DNA of 10,482 nt from Chloroflexota bacterium (GTDB lineage Bacteria > Chloroflexota > UBA5177 > JANWHV01): the NCBI GenBank assembly GCA_025924845.1, contig JAICHN010000156.1, forward strand, positions 1-10,482, given 5' to 3'. The notes under the pieces were generated by a model. It ran no database searches. It saw only the letters and a program-made list of their open reading frames with translations, and was not told the DNA's origin. Position 1 is the stretch's first letter. Each line of letters begins with the position of its first letter. This document shows, one piece after another, positions 7,779 to 10,482 of this stretch. Position numbers and translations under genes: made by a program.

Positions 7779-7856
7779 CCGTAACGTGGAACGCGGAGAG
7801 CCGCCGGTGCCGGCTTTCCGTGTGAGATGAGCGGAGTCAAGGAAGGAAAGGCAGTC

Positions 7857-8177
7857 ATGAAGTGGTTGGTTACGGTCAGGTTTGTTCATGGACAGCGGGA
7901 AGAGCGCGCGGCGCTGCTCCCCGCCGAACAGGAGCATGTAGGAAAACTGAGGGCGCAAGGGGTGATAGAGGCTATCCACGTCGGCGCCGATCGGTCGGTC
8001 GTCTGGCTGGTGATGCAGGGTGAATCGCAGGATCACATCCTGCGGGCGTTGGCCGCGCTCCCGCTGTACCCCTATATGGCACTGGAGGTGGCGCCTCTGC
8101 TGGACATCAGCCCAGGGAGGAATCTAGAAAGCGCCGCGACGAGCGGGCGGCCCAGCGTAACGGCGAGAGGAGAGTAG
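7857..8177 (+). CDS. Muconolactone delta-isomerase-like small protein
   Basis: This is a 106-aa protein of the dimeric alpha/beta-barrel type that resembles muconolactone isomerase (MIase family). It begins MKWLVTVRF (first strand) and has an ERAALLPAEQEHVGKLRAQG helix at about 16-35. A second strand pair reads SVVWLVMQGES, and the family-like stretch LPLYPYMALEVAPLL at about 69-83 matches the LPLFPYM...VTPL end of CatC proteins. The start ATG at 7857 follows AAGGAA at 7843-7848; an in-frame ATG at 7827 has no good ribosome site. The last 23 or so residues are polar and probably disordered. No catechol-pathway genes lie nearby, so a role in beta-ketoadipate degradation is doubtful. The fold family is fairly sure, the reaction is not. 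It is followed after one base by the flavoprotein gene, so the two are surely cotranscribed. Confidence 0.8.
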   Translation: MKWLVTVRFVHGQREERAALLPAEQEHVGKLRAQGVIEAIHVGADRSVVWLVMQGESQDHILRALAALPLYPYMALEVAPLLDISPGRNLESAATSGRPSVTARGE

Positions 8178-8178
8178 C

Positions 8179-8775
8179 GTGAATCGATCCCCACGCATCC
8201 TGGTGATTCTTGGCAGCACGCGGCAGGGCCGCCACGGCGATAAGGTCGTCGAGTGGTTGACGAGGAGGTTGAACACCCGCTCGGATGCCGGCTTCGATCT
8301 GGTCGACCTACGCGATCTTGGGCTGCCATTCTACGATGCCGCCATCCCACCTGCCTTCGGGCACGTCGCTCCGGAGGCCCGCGGCTGGGCGGATAGCGTC
8401 ACCAATGCCGACGGCTTCATTTTCGTGACGCCGGAGTACAACCACGGCTATCCCGCGCCGCTCAAGAATGCCATTGACCACCTGTTCAAGGAGTGGGCGC
8501 ACAAGCGGGCGGCGATCGTCAGCTATGGCGGCCCCGCGGGCGGCTATCGGGGGGCCGAGCAGCTCCGTCAGGTGCTGATCGAACTGAAGATAGTCCCGGT
8601 GCGCGAGCAGGTGGGCATCCCGGCCGTCTGGGCCGCCTTCGATGGGGGCGGCAAACTACGGAACGCCGCCCTCGATAGCGCGGTGGATGCGATGGCCGCC
8701 GAACTGCTGTGGTGGGCTACCGCCCTCATTCCGGCACGCGAACGCGATCGGCAGGCAGTGGCAGTCGGAGCCTGA
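8179..8775 (+). CDS. NADPH-dependent FMN reductase-family flavoprotein
   Basis: This 198-aa flavodoxin-like protein belongs to the NADPH-dependent FMN reductase family (azoreductase, chromate and quinone reductase relatives), which use NAD(P)H to reduce flavin or small acceptors in the cytoplasm. The phosphate-binding loop ILGSTRQGRHGDKV is at 10-23. The hallmark TPEYNHGYPAPLKNAIDHL is at 84-102, and the flavin-contact loop SYGGPAGGYRGAEQLR runs from about 115. The start is GTG at 8179, with AGAGGAG at 8166-8172, just one base after the stop of the isomerase-like gene; the start site lies inside that gene's 3' end, suggesting coupled translation. The length is typical (about 180-200). It is convergent with the LAL regulator, with a long palindrome between them. 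The exact acceptor cannot be assigned. Confidence 0.92.
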   Translation: MNRSPRILVILGSTRQGRHGDKVVEWLTRRLNTRSDAGFDLVDLRDLGLPFYDAAIPPAFGHVAPEARGWADSVTNADGFIFVTPEYNHGYPAPLKNAIDHLFKEWAHKRAAIVSYGGPAGGYRGAEQLRQVLIELKIVPVREQVGIPAVWAAFDGGGKLRNAALDSAVDAMAAELLWWATALIPARERDRQAVAVGA

Positions 8776-8787
8776 GAGGCAATACAG

Positions 8788-8841
8788 GGAGAGGGGATGC
8801 AGGGCTCCGCGTGGACACGCGGAGCCCTGCATCCCCTCTCC
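8788..8841. terminator. 26-bp perfect inverted repeat between convergent genes
   Basis: The arms at 8788-8813 and 8816-8841 are exact reverse complements over 26 bases, with only GA between them. One further wobble and one A-T pair extend it outward (8786-8787 with 8842-8843). It lies 12 bases after the flavoprotein stop and 28 bases before the 3' end of the opposing regulator gene, the place expected for a bidirectional terminator. No T-run follows on either strand, and the stem is much longer than most intrinsic terminators. A dispersed palindromic repeat used as a terminator is the main alternative. Confidence 0.65.
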
Positions 8842-8869
8842 TTCGCGGCGGTCCTGGAGGCGGACCCCG

Positions 8870-10482
8870 CTACAACAGGCGTAACGCACGGGCACGCTCG
8901 ACGGCCTGGAGGCGGTTATGCACGTCGAGCTTCCCATAGATATTCTTGAGATGGTTGCGCGCCGTGCCGGCTGTGATGAAGAGTTGCGCCGCGATCTCGG
9001 CAGCCGAAAGCCCGGCCGCCAGCAGCCGCAACAACTCCAGTTCCCGAGCGCTCAGCGGATCGACGAGCACGGAAGTGGCTGGAGAGGCGGCTTGCGGCTC
9101 GCTTCCGCAGGCGGAGAGCAACATGGCGACATAGGCCGGCGCCACATCGCGGATTTGCGCCTGCCGCAGCAGCGCGGCCATGTGCGCGCCTTCGTCGACG
9201 AAGACGCGGAGATACCCCTCCGGCTCGCCTAGCGAGAGGGCTCGGGTCAGCGCGATCATGGCTTGCGCTATCTGGGCCTGTTCCAGGAAAATGCGCGCTT
9301 GCAGCGCCAGGATCTCAATCACACAGCCCGTCAGGCCGCCCGCCTCGGCAATCCCAATCAATTTCCTCAGCATCACTGCCGCCGCGTCAAGCCTGCCCTG
9401 TACGATCCGCAGGCGTGCCAGGGTCAGTCCCTCAAGCAGACCCAGGTAACCGGGGCTCTTCTCCACGAGCCACCCGTCCGCGGGCGCGCCGGCCCAGCGC
9501 AGTGCCTCAGCCAGGTCAGCGGCTGTGCCGCTGAGCCATAGCCGCGCCCGCGCGACGGCAACGCGCTCGGCGTACCAGGCGACGTGACCGTCACGGCCGA
9601 GCGCCTCGGCCTGCCGCAGCACGACAAGCGCGCCGTCGCTGTCTCCGCGCGCCTGCAAGACACGTGCCAGCGTGAGGGAGCCGTCCAGCGCCATCTCCGC
9701 CATGCCGCCCGATTCCGTGCAGTGCTCGATCCCCCGGCGTACGAGGTCTTCCGCGGCGTCAAGGTCGTTCCACTCCCGCAGCACCTCCGCCATGCCGATC
9801 CGCGCCACGCCGATCGCCGGCGCGGCCGGCATGCCATGAGCGGCGGCAAGCTCAAGGATCTGCCTATAGGTCGTGGCCGCCTGATGAAGCCGGCCCTGTA
9901 GCGCCTGGGCCAGCACGAGCCGGCCGCCGGCGATCAGCGCCAGGGTTATCGTGCTGGATGTCCGGCTTAAAGCCACGGCATCGGCATAGGCATGGCTCGC
10001 GGCCGTCGCGTCGCCGCTCCAGAGATAGGCACCGGCCAGTAACCCCGTGGTTACGCCGCGCACCCGCCGGTCATCCTCGGGGAGGTCGGCCAGCGCCTGG
10101 CGTGCCAGATCGATGGCGGAGGCAAGCTCACCCCGCTGGCGGGCAAGCTCGGCGCGGATCGCCGCGATCTCACCGCGCATCGCACGGCTGGAGGCATGTG
10201 GGCCGAGTTCCGCCGGCTGTACGGCGGTTTCCAGCGCCCGCTCCGCGTCCTGTAGGCGGGGCTCGATGGCCTCCACCCGCGCGCTCCAGAGCAGCACCCA
10301 GGCCAGGTCGAGGCTGAGACGCGGGCGTGTACACGTCACGTCCCGCGGCAACTGCTCCAGCCAGCGCAACAGGGTCGCCAGCTCCCCACGTTGCCACAGC
10401 GTGGCTGGAATGACCTGCTCCACCAGACGCGCGGCCAACGCATGGTCGTGGGCCGCCAGTGCATGGTCCGCCGCTTCCGCGA
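8870..10482 (-). CDS. LAL/MalT-like LuxR-family transcriptional regulator, N-terminus beyond window
   Basis: This is the C-terminal portion (537 codons visible) of a large LuxR-family regulator of the MalT/LAL type. The frame is still open at the window edge and reads through the TTG at 10438 with family-like sequence (ALAAHDHALAARLVEQVIP), so that is not the true start. The N-terminal AAA-type ATPase with its Walker motifs is expected outside the window. What is visible begins near the RGELATLLRWLEQLP motif that follows the ATPase in this family, then a long run of TPR-like helical repeats that normally sense an inducer or partner. The last 66 residues (8870-9070) are a LuxR helix-turn-helix: PLSARELELLRLLAAGLS, then AAEIAAQLFITAGTARNHLK with the recognition helix, then NIYGKLDVHNRLQAVERA. 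It is probably an ATP-dependent activator. It converges on the flavoprotein pair; its targets are unknown. Confidence 0.9.
   Translation of the reverse strand, partial: AEAADHALAAHDHALAARLVEQVIPATLWQRGELATLLRWLEQLPRDVTCTRPRLSLDLAWVLLWSARVEAIEPRLQDAERALETAVQPAELGPHASSRAMRGEIAAIRAELARQRGELASAIDLARQALADLPEDDRRVRGVTTGLLAGAYLWSGDATAASHAYADAVALSRTSSTITLALIAGGRLVLAQALQGRLHQAATTYRQILELAAAHGMPAAPAIGVARIGMAEVLREWNDLDAAEDLVRRGIEHCTESGGMAEMALDGSLTLARVLQARGDSDGALVVLRQAEALGRDGHVAWYAERVAVARARLWLSGTAADLAEALRWAGAPADGWLVEKSPGYLGLLEGLTLARLRIVQGRLDAAAVMLRKLIGIAEAGGLTGCVIEILALQARIFLEQAQIAQAMIALTRALSLGEPEGYLRVFVDEGAHMAALLRQAQIRDVAPAYVAMLLSACGSEPQAASPATSVLVDPLSARELELLRLLAAGLSAAEIAAQLFITAGTARNHLKNIYGKLDVHNRLQAVERARALRLL

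Noticed and set aside
7827..7856. Alternative ATG start ten codons upstream of the isomerase-like protein
   Set aside because: It has no good ribosome site, and the extra residues precede the strand that opens this fold; the ATG at 7857 has AAGGAA upstream.
7857..8177. Assignment as catC of the catechol pathway
   Set aside because: The family resemblance is good but no catA, catB or other beta-ketoadipate genes are near, so the symbol is not justified.
10436..10438. TTG as the start of the LuxR-family gene
   Set aside because: The frame continues upstream to the window edge with sequence typical of the family, and the ATPase domain would be missing if translation began here.

Overview
The window is about 10.5 kb of GC-rich, gene-dense bacterial DNA. 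It holds eight genes on both strands and no RNA gene, insertion sequence or CRISPR array that I can see. Two things point to a high-GC lineage such as Chloroflexota (Ktedonobacteria or Thermomicrobia type): the large LuxR/MalT-like (LAL) regulator beside an FMN reductase, and the long LivM with GTG starts. This placement is an inference from gene style. Actinobacteria are the main alternative, and no marker gene in the window settles it.

Region 1 (139-4050, + strand) is a compact branched-chain amino acid ABC transporter operon, livH-livM-livG-livF. Each gene overlaps the next by 1 to 4 bases (GTGA, TAATG, ATGA), so translation is probably coupled. LivH and LivM form the membrane channel, and LivG and LivF are the ATPases. 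The periplasmic/lipoprotein substrate-binding protein is not in the window and probably lies upstream or elsewhere. A GC-rich hairpin follows livF. LivG has a non-canonical ABC signature (LAYAD), while LivF has a normal one.

Region 2 (4111-7562, - strand) is a two-gene unit: an exported metallo-beta-lactamase-fold hydrolase, then 32 bases later an MmpL/RND-type exporter. It converges on the liv operon.

Region 3 (7563-7856) is the divergent intergenic region between the hydrolase and a small gene on the + strand. It contains a dense cluster of TGGGAYA-like heptamers in both orientations (about 7670-7778), which looks like an operator array.

Region 4 (7857-8775, + strand) is a pair of tightly linked genes: a muconolactone-isomerase-like small protein and an NADPH-dependent FMN reductase-family flavoprotein. 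A 26-bp perfect inverted repeat (8788-8841) follows and separates them from the convergent regulator.

Region 5 (8870-10482, - strand) is the C-terminal two thirds or so of a LAL-type LuxR regulator. It has helical repeats followed by a LuxR helix-turn-helix, and its N-terminal ATPase lies beyond the window. The best speculative link is that this regulator acts on the TGGGAYA array and controls the isomerase-like/flavoprotein pair, the hydrolase/MmpL unit, or both.
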